Below, one piece after another: positions 26,032 to 32,444 of a stretch of 64,000 bases of DNA. The stretch comes from Nocardia jejuensis NBRC 103114 (GTDB lineage Bacteria; Actinomycetota; Actinomycetes; Mycobacteriales; Mycobacteriaceae): NCBI RefSeq assembly GCF_001613145.1, contig NZ_BDBU01000025.1, forward strand, positions 62,001-126,000, read 5' to 3'. Within the stretch, counting starts at the first letter, position 1, and every line of letters starts with the position of its first letter. Under the pieces are notes generated by a model. The model searched no databases. It was not told the origin of the DNA and worked only from the letters and a program-made list of their open reading frames with translations. Made by a program: the position numbers and the translations under genes.

Positions 26032-26616
26032 TCAGGCAGGTGGGCCGGGCAGCTCACGGCGGCCGGGAGTGAAGCCGGGCCGGGCTGTGCCGATGTCGCC
26101 GCGGTACGGACCGACCGGGCCGGTCAGCAGGAACGGGCGGGGAACGCGGCGCTGAGCGTCGGTGAATCCCCAGGTGCCCATGCCCAGATAGACGCCGGGC
26201 GCGGCACGCCGCACCTCGTCCACCATGTGGATCGAACCGCACATCGAGGAGTAGGCACGATAGATGAGCGTGTAGGCCGGAGCGCCGTCGTAGCGGGACT
26301 CGGCCAAGAGCGTGCGCATCGGATAGCGCTGCCGGACCCGGCCGAACTCACTGAAAGTGTTGTAACCGCGCCCACCGTTCTCGTCGACCGGCCGAAATGC
26401 CTTGCACAGCCACGGCCCGAGCGGGTTGGCCACGGCCACCTTTCCGGTCACCACGGCGAACAGATTCGGCTGAGCCAGCAGGACGGCGGCGTACTCGCCG
26501 TCGATCTCGGCGATCGTGGGAGCTTCCAGAGTGGTGAACACGTCGAGCAGGCCGCCGGTGTCGAGCAGGCTCAGTTCGGCGACCGCGTTGTCGGGGTCCA
26601 TGGGAACCAGCCTCAT
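26032..26616 (-). CDS. TetR-linked protein of unknown function (GXWXG/DUF4334-like layout)
   Basis: 194 aa from the ATG at 26616; a TTG 27 bases upstream lies inside an operator and is unlikely. Short N-terminal segment SLLDTGGLLDVFTTLEAP, then conserved-looking blocks NPLGPWLCKAF, YNTFSEFGRVRQRYPMRTLLAESRYDG and APAYTLIYRAYSSMCG. The arrangement suggests a DUF4334/GXWXG-like soluble protein, though the defining motif is not clean. It is the first gene of an operon with the SDR at 25204-26001. Confidence 0.65.
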   Translation of the reverse strand: MRLVPMDPDNAVAELSLLDTGGLLDVFTTLEAPTIAEIDGEYAAVLLAQPNLFAVVTGKVAVANPLGPWLCKAFRPVDENGGRGYNTFSEFGRVRQRYPMRTLLAESRYDGAPAYTLIYRAYSSMCGSIHMVDEVRRAAPGVYLGMGTWGFTDAQRRVPRPFLLTGPVGPYRGDIGTARPGFTPGRRELPGPPA

Positions 26617-26628
26617 CTCGTGAGTTTC

Positions 26629-26674
26629 TTGAACGTCGCTCAAGAAGCCTAACGCCTTCTTGAGCGATGCTCAA
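26629..26674. promoter_or_regulatory. two 15-bp operators for the divergent TetR
   Basis: TTGAGC-GAT-GCTCAA (26660-26674) is a perfect inverted repeat. TTGAAC-GTC-GCTCAA (26629-26643) is the same with one change. Centres are 31 bp apart, three helical turns. The first overlaps the region just upstream of TAAGGT (26677-26682), a -10 element six bases before the TetR GTG. Autorepression and repression of the divergent operon are expected. Confidence 0.75.
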
Positions 26675-26688
26675 GATAAGGTGGCGAG

Positions 26689-27255
26689 GTGCCCAGGAAC
26701 CGAGGCCCGCAGAACCGCGAGGAGAAGCGCGAGGAGATCATCGCCGCCGCGCAGCGCCTGCTCATCGACGACGGCTTCGAGTCGGCGTCCACGGCGCGGA
26801 TCGCGAAAAGCGCAGGGGTCACCGTCAATACGATCTACTGGTACTTCCAGGACAAGGACGAGTTGCTCATCGCGGTCCTGGACCGCATCCTGGCCGAGGC
26901 ACTCGCCACCTACGCGGAGATCGACGGCCTGCCGCTGAACGACCGGCTGCTATGGGTGGTCGATCAGCTGGAACAGCTGCACGGGCTGGTCAACACCGTG
27001 CACGCACGCGCCGCGACCTCCCCCGCCATCGACGCCTGGCACACCGGTTTCCACCAACTGGCCGACGCGCTCTTCGCCGACAACCTCCGCACCGCCGGTG
27101 TCGCCGCGACCGATTTCGCCGCCATGTCCGCCATCGGCACCTTCGTGATCGAAGGACTCCTCACCCACAAGCGCGACGACGCGGACAAGCGAGCGGTCAT
27201 CGACCTGCTCGTCCGCAGTCTCATCGCCGCCTCCGGCCAACCCGGGGTGAGCTGA
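26689..27255 (+). CDS. TetR family transcriptional regulator
   Basis: 188 aa, GTG start probably leaderless (TAAGGT -10 six bases upstream). Helix-turn-helix at residues about 13-58 (AAAQRLLIDDGFESASTARIAKSAGVTVNTIYWYFQDKDEL). The C-terminal domain is helical and hydrophobic. Two copies of TTGARC-N3-GCTCAA lie between it and the divergent SDR operon, which is the obvious target. Ligand unknown. Confidence 0.92.
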   Translation: MPRNRGPQNREEKREEIIAAAQRLLIDDGFESASTARIAKSAGVTVNTIYWYFQDKDELLIAVLDRILAEALATYAEIDGLPLNDRLLWVVDQLEQLHGLVNTVHARAATSPAIDAWHTGFHQLADALFADNLRTAGVAATDFAAMSAIGTFVIEGLLTHKRDDADKRAVIDLLVRSLIAASGQPGVS

Positions 27256-27470
27256 ACCGCCGGATCTGCTTCGCGGCCTTTCGAATACCCGAGCAGACGG
27301 CCGATCCTCGTGGCCGGGCTCGGGTCATTGAGATTCATCATTCGACGGGAATCGTGACGCTCGAAACCAGCGGCAGTTCACGCTGTGTCACCGGTGTTTT
27401 CGGCGTCGGCACGCTGGCGCGCGGTGACCGCGGACTCGGTGGTCGTTGCGAGCGGTCCGGAACGGAATCA

Positions 27471-28550
27471 TCACCGGACCTTGTAGACCCACACACGAGG
27501 GGCGATCAGCTCACCCGTACCGGTCCAGGCATAGCTGTGTGCGATCCCGTCGCCTCTGTACCCCCTCAGATATTCGAGCATGTCCGCACGTGTGACACGA
27601 CCGGATGCGATGCCGCGCAACACGATTGCGGTGAGGTCGTAGCCTTCCACCGACTCCTGCCCTGCTGTACCGCCCGTCAGCGCCCGATACTGTGCGAGAA
27701 ACTGATCGGTGACCGGGCCGCAGCCGCACGACACAATCGCGCCTGCGCCCTCCGATCCGGTCGCGCCCGGAAACTCCGGGCCGAAACTGCCGTCGCTGGT
27801 GGCGAATGCCGCCGTGATGCCCGCTTCCCGGAGTCGTCGCAGCAGCGGAGCCGCCTCGGTGGAATAGCCCGCATAGATGACGGCATCCGGCCCGACTTCG
27901 CCAATTTTCGCGACGACCGGGCCGAGATCGGCTCCGGCGGTAATCGTCGCCTCACACTGCCGATTGAACGCTGGACTGATCGAACTGCCCAGCCCCGCAC
28001 CGTAATCCGTATTGTCCATCACCACGCACACACTGCGATGACCGGCGACTCCGGTCAGATACCGGGCCAGCGCCGGGCCCTGCACCTCATCGTTGGCTAT
28101 CCCCCGGAAGTAGCTGTGCCATCCGTTGGCCGACAACGACACCTGCGTACCCATGGACAGGAATGGCAGACCGGCAGCATCGAATGTTGGTCCCGCGGCT
28201 TTGGTCTCACCCGAGAACAGCGGACCGATCAGAGCAACGATCGAGGAATCGGCGACGATCTGCTGGGCAAGTGGTTTTGCCGTCTGCGGGTCGCCCGCTG
28301 TGTCGAGGTCACGCACCTCTACGCGGCAGTCCGGGTTCTTCCGGTTGAACTGCTCCACCGCCAGTCGCACACCACCGATCACATTGCCGCCGATCGCCCC
28401 GTTGGGACCGGTCAGCGCGCCCGCCATCCCGATCGCCAGCGGCTCGCACACCGCCTTGCCGTCCCCGGCCGGATCCAACGGGGTCCCCAGCGGAGCTCCC
28501 TGTCCGCCCTGCGCGTCGACCTGAGTCAGCGGTTGATAGGCGGGATCCAC
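27471..28550 (-). CDS. ligand-binding (LivJ-type) half of a frameshifted kinase-sensor fusion
   Basis: 359 aa counted from a GTG at 28550, but the frame is open further upstream to the homopolymer at 28596-28602. The sequence is a type I periplasmic binding fold for branched amino acids or similar ligands: CEPLAIGMAGALTGPNGAIGGNVIGGVRLAVEQFN, IVALIGPLFSGETKAAGPTFDAAGLPFLSMG and YGAGLGSSISPAFNRQCEATI. It has no signal peptide. It should be the extracellular sensor domain of the kinase encoded just upstream, a bifunctional architecture known in Nocardia. Removing one base of the run joins both into a 747-aa protein. Confidence 0.8.
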   Translation of the reverse strand: MDPAYQPLTQVDAQGGQGAPLGTPLDPAGDGKAVCEPLAIGMAGALTGPNGAIGGNVIGGVRLAVEQFNRKNPDCRVEVRDLDTAGDPQTAKPLAQQIVADSSIVALIGPLFSGETKAAGPTFDAAGLPFLSMGTQVSLSANGWHSYFRGIANDEVQGPALARYLTGVAGHRSVCVVMDNTDYGAGLGSSISPAFNRQCEATITAGADLGPVVAKIGEVGPDAVIYAGYSTEAAPLLRRLREAGITAAFATSDGSFGPEFPGATGSEGAGAIVSCGCGPVTDQFLAQYRALTGGTAGQESVEGYDLTAIVLRGIASGRVTRADMLEYLRGYRGDGIAHSYAWTGTGELIAPRVWVYKVR

Positions 28551-29715
28551 TGCGACCCGCGTGCTCAGACTCGCATCCGGTTCCGCAGTGGCGCTGGGGG
28601 GGCGCTGACGACGACTCGGAATCCCTTGTCGACCAGACTATTCCAGCCGAAACCGCAAGCACGGCGACGAGAGTTGCCGCACCACCCGCGACCCATGGCG
28701 TACGGCGGAACCTCGACGATCCCTTCTCGGGCGCCGGGTCCAGGACCTCGGGCCGCACACGGAGAAGCGTCACCGGCGCGCCGACGGCTGAGCCGCCGAT
28801 CGCCGCCGACGCTGTAGGAGCGCTCGGAGCGGTCACGGTGACGTGGGCCGGTGCCGCTTCACGGGAACCTTCGGTCGCCCAAACATCCTGCGACAAAGCA
28901 TGTGCCGCCGCTGCGGCGAAGTCACCACAGGAATCGAACCGATCGACCGCGCGCTTGGACAGCGCCCGCGACAGTACGACGTCGAGGGCGGCCGGCACCG
29001 CCCGATTCCTGGAGCTGACCGGCGGCGGCGGATAATGTAGGTGCCCGGCCACCACCGCTGCGGCACTGTCGGCCTCGAATGGGGTTGCGCCGCAGAGCAA
29101 TCGATAGAACGTGCAGGCCAGCGAATACTGGTCGGATCGTGCGTCCAGCACTGCGCCGGCCAGCTGCTCAGGCGACGCATAAGCCAAGGTGGCGATGAGG
29201 GTACCGGTTCGGGTCAGGTTCGCCGCATCATCGCGCAGTCGCCCGATTCCGAAGTCCGCCAGCAAGACACGCTCACCACGCCCTGGTTCCGATCGAGCCA
29301 GCATGATGTTGGCCGGCTTCACGTCCCGGTGAATGATCCCGACCGAATGCGCATAGTCGAGCGCCCGTGCGGTCTCCACGATGATCCGGATCGCCCGCGC
29401 CGGAGTCAGTTCAGCCGCATCCAGCGCGGCGACATCCAGCCCGTTCACGAATTGCATTGCGATCCACAGCCGCCCGCCGTCTACGCCCCGGTCGTACACC
29501 GACACGATATTCGGATGGTCCAGCCGGGCGATCAGCTCGGCCTCTCGCTCGAACCGCGCCCGAATCTCGCTGTCGGTCGCGAATTCCTGGCTCAACACCT
29601 TCAAGGCGATCCGTCGCGGCAATCGTGGATGCCGCGCCAGAAACACCTCCCCCATGCCGCCACCGCCGAGCCTCCGCTCGATCAGATATCCAGCGACAAT
29701 CTCACCCGCGCGCAT
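28309..29715 (-). CDS. membrane Ser/Thr protein kinase, C-terminus frameshifted
   Basis: Kinase catalytic domain, residues 1-275: glycine loop GGGGMGEV (17-24), Lys in ALKVL, catalytic HRDVKPAN, DFG, and SPEQ in place of APE. A juxtamembrane Ala/Pro/Thr region precedes one transmembrane helix (WVAGGAATLVAVLAVSAGIVW, about 343-363). Beyond residue 370 the frame turns into Arg/Gly-rich nonsense, because a run of seven C shifts it out of register with the ligand-binding domain. As written, the 468-aa product is a kinase with a junk tail. The intact form would phosphorylate cytoplasmic proteins in response to an external ligand. Confidence 0.85.
   Translation of the reverse strand: MRAGEIVAGYLIERRLGGGGMGEVFLARHPRLPRRIALKVLSQEFATDSEIRARFEREAELIARLDHPNIVSVYDRGVDGGRLWIAMQFVNGLDVAALDAAELTPARAIRIIVETARALDYAHSVGIIHRDVKPANIMLARSEPGRGERVLLADFGIGRLRDDAANLTRTGTLIATLAYASPEQLAGAVLDARSDQYSLACTFYRLLCGATPFEADSAAAVVAGHLHYPPPPVSSRNRAVPAALDVVLSRALSKRAVDRFDSCGDFAAAAAHALSQDVWATEGSREAAPAHVTVTAPSAPTASAAIGGSAVGAPVTLLRVRPEVLDPAPEKGSSRFRRTPWVAGGAATLVAVLAVSAGIVWSTRDSESSSAPPQRHCGTGCESEHAGRSGSRLSTADSGRRAGRTGSSAGDPVGSGRGRQGGVRAAGDRDGGRADRSQRGDRRQCDRWCATGGGAVQPEEPGLPRRGA
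28596..28602 (-). other. seven-base C run at the kinase/sensor frame break
   Basis: Seven G on the plus strand (C on the coding strand) lie where the frame changes. With six C, ...SSSAPP continues into SATAEPDASLSTRVAVDPAYQP and the ligand-binding domain. It may be a slippage site (phase variation or transcriptional slippage), a mutation or a sequencing error. Confidence 0.7.
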
Positions 29716-30118
29716 CGACCGATCCCCTCACCCCTACCAGACTCCCGAACGGTACACGGCGCCGGTTCGAGGCGGAATCGGCCGATTGCCGGTATCGGGT
29801 ACAGGGTTTCGCACCGACCAGACCAGACCGACTCGCATTCGGTACTTACGCCAATGACCATTCGACTCAGGAGTGTTCCAGCAGGAGGTGTAACCGTCGA
29901 CTACTCCACGCATGATCTTCTTGTTCGAGTCATGCTCTTCGACACCGCTTCTGCGACCCTGCCCAGCGGCACAGAGGGTTTCGAACCGTTCAGGCGTCAG
30001 ACGTGAGTCCGGCCCGAGCCGCAGATTCACATCCGCGACGTTGGCCCACATCGGAATCGGCTCGGGACCTTCGTGTGGCAGTAGCTATCGCCCGCCCATT
30101 GCGGGACATACCCAGGTT

Positions 30119-30271
30119 TCAGCGGGCATGTACCCGTCCCGGCGTCCCGCGCTGCGGACGTCTGTCCTCCACCAGCGCTGCCAGATTGCGGGCACCGTTG
30201 AGATCGCGATCCAACCGATGCCCGCAGCTGCCGCAGTCGAATCTCCGCTCGCGCCGACGAAGTTTGGGCTT
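30119..30271 (-). pseudogene. C-terminal remnant of an IS605-type TnpB/OrfB transposase
   Basis: A frame of about 50 codons reads RRFDCGSCGHRLDRDLNGARNLAALV and ends at a stop at 30119. This is the second half of the TnpB zinc ribbon and its conserved DRDxN tail. The upstream part of the gene, including the first CxxC and RuvC-like motifs, is gone, and a stop interrupts the frame just upstream. About 115 bases from a tRNA-Val gene. I see no TnpA or terminal hairpins. The rest of 29716-30347 holds nothing convincing. Confidence 0.75.
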
Positions 30272-30347
30272 TCACCTGACGCTACAGCCGCCTGAGCCAC
30301 GCCGTCACACCCTCCAGATGCTTCAGGTTCGATCCAGACCCAAAGAA

Positions 30348-30381
30348 AACCGGCAGGGATCTCACGGGATCCTTGCCGGTT
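30348..30381 (-). terminator. intrinsic terminator of tRNA-Val
   Basis: 14-bp arms (30348-30361 and 30368-30381) with one mismatch and a 6-base loop, followed on the minus strand by TTCTTT. It starts five bases after the tRNA 3' end. Confidence 0.85.
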
Positions 30382-30386
30382 GGAAG

Positions 30387-30458
30387 TGGGCGCACGCGGG
30401 ATCGAACCGCGGACCGCTGGTGTGTAAAACCAGTGCTCTACCGCTGAGCTATACGCCC
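30387..30458 (-). tRNA. tRNA-Val (anticodon TAC)
   Basis: A 72-base cloverleaf. Acceptor GGGCGTA pairs with TGCGCCC, discriminator A; D arm AGCTCAGCGGTAGAGC; anticodon arm CTGGT-TTTACAC-ACCAG with anticodon TAC; T arm CGCGG-TTCGATC-CCGCG. CCA is not encoded. An intrinsic terminator follows. Confidence 0.97.
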
Positions 30459-30521
30459 GGACGTCCGGGAGGAACCCCCGGGCCGGATTGCTGCCCCCGG
30501 GAAGATTTCGAGGGCAACGGG

Positions 30522-30986
30522 TTATGAATCTAGCGTGGCCAAGGCTTTCTCCCAAGCCTGCTGGTCACGGGGCTCGCCGGGGCCGTTCATCTCCGAGAAG
30601 CGGATGATTCCGTCCTTGTCGATGACGAAGGTGCCGCGGTTGGCGTAGCCGGATTTGTCGTTGAAGACGCCGTAGGACTGGGCGACCGCGCCGTGCGGCC
30701 AGAAGTCCGAGAGCAGGGGGAAGGTGTAGCCCTGTTCGGCGGCCCAGATCTTGTGGGTGGGCGGGGGGCCCACCGAGATGGCGAGGATCTCCGCGTTGTC
30801 GTTCTGGAACTTGGGGAGTTCGTCACGGACCTTGCAGAGTTCGCCTTGGCAGATGCCGGTGAAGGCGAGGGGGTAGAAGACGATCAGTACGTTCTTCTCG
30901 CCGCGGAACGTCGACAGGGTGACTTCCTGGTTGTTCTGGTCCTTCAACGTGAAGTCCGGTGCGACCGTGCCGACTTCGAGCGGCAT
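30522..30986 (-). CDS. ahpE: peroxiredoxin AhpE
   Basis: 154 aa from the ATG at 30986 (GGAGG nine bases upstream), the length of M. tuberculosis AhpE (Rv2238c). It is a one-Cys thioredoxin fold: peroxidatic Cys in FYPLAFTGICQGELC (the PxxxTxxC motif region), Arg near the C-terminal WEKA segment. It reduces H2O2, peroxynitrite and organic peroxides with mycothiol/mycoredoxin in mycobacteria. Neighbouring DUF3052, lipoprotein and divergent aceE reproduce the Rv2238c-Rv2241 order. Confidence 0.93.
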   Translation of the reverse strand: MPLEVGTVAPDFTLKDQNNQEVTLSTFRGEKNVLIVFYPLAFTGICQGELCKVRDELPKFQNDNAEILAISVGPPPTHKIWAAEQGYTFPLLSDFWPHGAVAQSYGVFNDKSGYANRGTFVIDKDGIIRFSEMNGPGEPRDQQAWEKALATLDS

Positions 30987-31085
30987 GCGGGAAACCTCCA
31001 TCTGTCGGGCATTCGTACGGGCGGCGCGACGCTGCTTGCGCAGAACGTACACACCGCCCGTTCGAAAACCTTAGCGAAGACGCGG

Positions 31086-31508
31086 TTAGCGCTGCTTCGA
31101 GGGCGTCTTGGGCTGCACCAGTCGGCTGCCGGACCATTCGCCGAGACTGATCGACGAGGTCTGGGTCAACCCTGCGGGAGATGCCGATTCGGCGATCTCG
31201 GCCGGGTCGACATGTCCGTCGTGGCCGGTCTTGGGCGTAAGCACCCACACGATGCCATCATCCGCGAGCGGAGTGATCGCATTGAGCAGTTCGTCGACCA
31301 GGTCTCCGTCACCGTCCCGCCACCACAGCAGCACGACGTCGACCACCTCATCGGTGTCCACGTCGAGCAGCTCGGACCCGATGGCTTCTTCCACCGAGAC
31401 CCTCAGGTCGTCGTCGGTATCTTCGTCCCAGCCCAGTTCCTGTATGGCCATCCCATGTGAAATGCCAAGCTTCTGAGCGTAGTTCTGCGCGTCCGCCGCG
31501 GCGACCAC
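31086..31508 (-). CDS. DUF3052 family protein (Rv2239c-like)
   Basis: 140 aa from a GTG at 31508 with AGGAGG eight bases upstream; longer frames lack an RBS. The sequence is acidic (WDEDTDDDLRVSVEEAIGSELLD) with hydrophobic strands (EVVDVVLLWW, GIVWVLTPKTG). This DUF3052 pattern is near-universal in actinobacteria and of unknown function. It sits beside AhpE as in M. tuberculosis. Confidence 0.88.
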   Translation of the reverse strand: MVAAADAQNYAQKLGISHGMAIQELGWDEDTDDDLRVSVEEAIGSELLDVDTDEVVDVVLLWWRDGDGDLVDELLNAITPLADDGIVWVLTPKTGHDGHVDPAEIAESASPAGLTQTSSISLGEWSGSRLVQPKTPSKQR

Positions 31509-31622
31509 GGTGGTGTCCTCCTCAACTCCAGACAATAGGTAGATGCAAGCGAACATGGTAAAAGCCCATAGCGCAAGCCGATCGGCCAGATTCGCACCCT
31601 AAATGTCGTATGTGAGACCGGT

Positions 31623-32177
31623 TCAACGGGCAGGGCACGCACTTCGGACAGCGTTCAACGAGTCGTTGACCTTGCGACTCGCTTCGTTCAGCGGTGCGAC
31701 AGAGGACGTACTTGTCGTTTTGCGCACCTCGGCGGCGAGTCCGCGCGCGGCGGCCACGTAATCGGTGAACTTCTGGCCAAGTTCCGCCGGCAGATCGGCG
31801 CCGGAGGCACTCACCCGGGTCTCGACCGTCTTGGCGGCGTCGTCGAGCGCTCCGGCCGCGGCGTCCCGCTTGGCCGACTGGTCTCCAGCGTTCGCGTCGT
31901 GCGCGTCCACGAAGTCGTTGTAGCTGTCCACGGCCGGGCCGGTGGTGGTGCGGAACGGGTCGCAATTATCCGTGGTCGCCTTCGCCTGCGCCGCCGCGGC
32001 TTTGGACGAGGAGGCCGCCGCCGAGGACGTCGCGGCCTCGGCTTTGTACGACGTCACCTGGGCTTGATCGGCTGTCGGCGTACCCTCGACATTGTTCGCG
32101 CAGCCGGCGACAACCAGTCCGGTCCCGACCGCCAGGGTCGCGCACGCCAACCCGAACCCACGCGGGTTCAGCTTCAT
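31623..32177 (-). CDS. lipoprotein, Ala/Ser/Thr-rich (Rv2240c position)
   Basis: 184 aa. Lipobox VVAGC follows a classical signal (residues 1-26). The mature part starts with an Ala/Ser/Lys low-complexity helix, then a helical domain with three cysteines in all (lipobox, NCDPF and CPAR near the end). The latter two may form a disulfide. It occupies the place of Rv2240c between DUF3052 and aceE. Cell-envelope location is predicted; function unknown. Confidence 0.8.
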   Translation of the reverse strand: MKLNPRGFGLACATLAVGTGLVVAGCANNVEGTPTADQAQVTSYKAEAATSSAAASSSKAAAAQAKATTDNCDPFRTTTGPAVDSYNDFVDAHDANAGDQSAKRDAAAGALDDAAKTVETRVSASGADLPAELGQKFTDYVAAARGLAAEVRKTTSTSSVAPLNEASRKVNDSLNAVRSACPAR

Positions 32178-32444
32178 CGTCTCCCCGTTCCTGCCTCGGC
32201 GGTCTCGAAAAGATCACGCTCGCAGGGCCCTCGCGGGTACCACGAGCCGCCGCCTCCGGGCCCTCGGCGGTTCCCTGGAGAACCGTACTGGATTTCCGAC
32301 TGACATGATGACCTGTGACGCACCGTGCACAAGGATGTGAGGTGCGCCGCAGAACCAATCGTTACGGGTACGCCGCGAACCAGCGGATGCCCGGGGTAAT
32401 GACGCTCATCAGATGTCCCACCCCATGTACGAGGAGCAAACGTC

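Noticed and set aside
26667..28817. 716-codon plus-strand frame
   Set aside because: Overlaps the TetR gene out of frame and mirrors the kinase-sensor gene; Arg-rich nonsense.
29734..30051. 105-codon minus-strand frame between the kinase and TnpB remnant
   Set aside because: No RBS and no recognisable fold; could be remnant sequence but not supportable as a gene.
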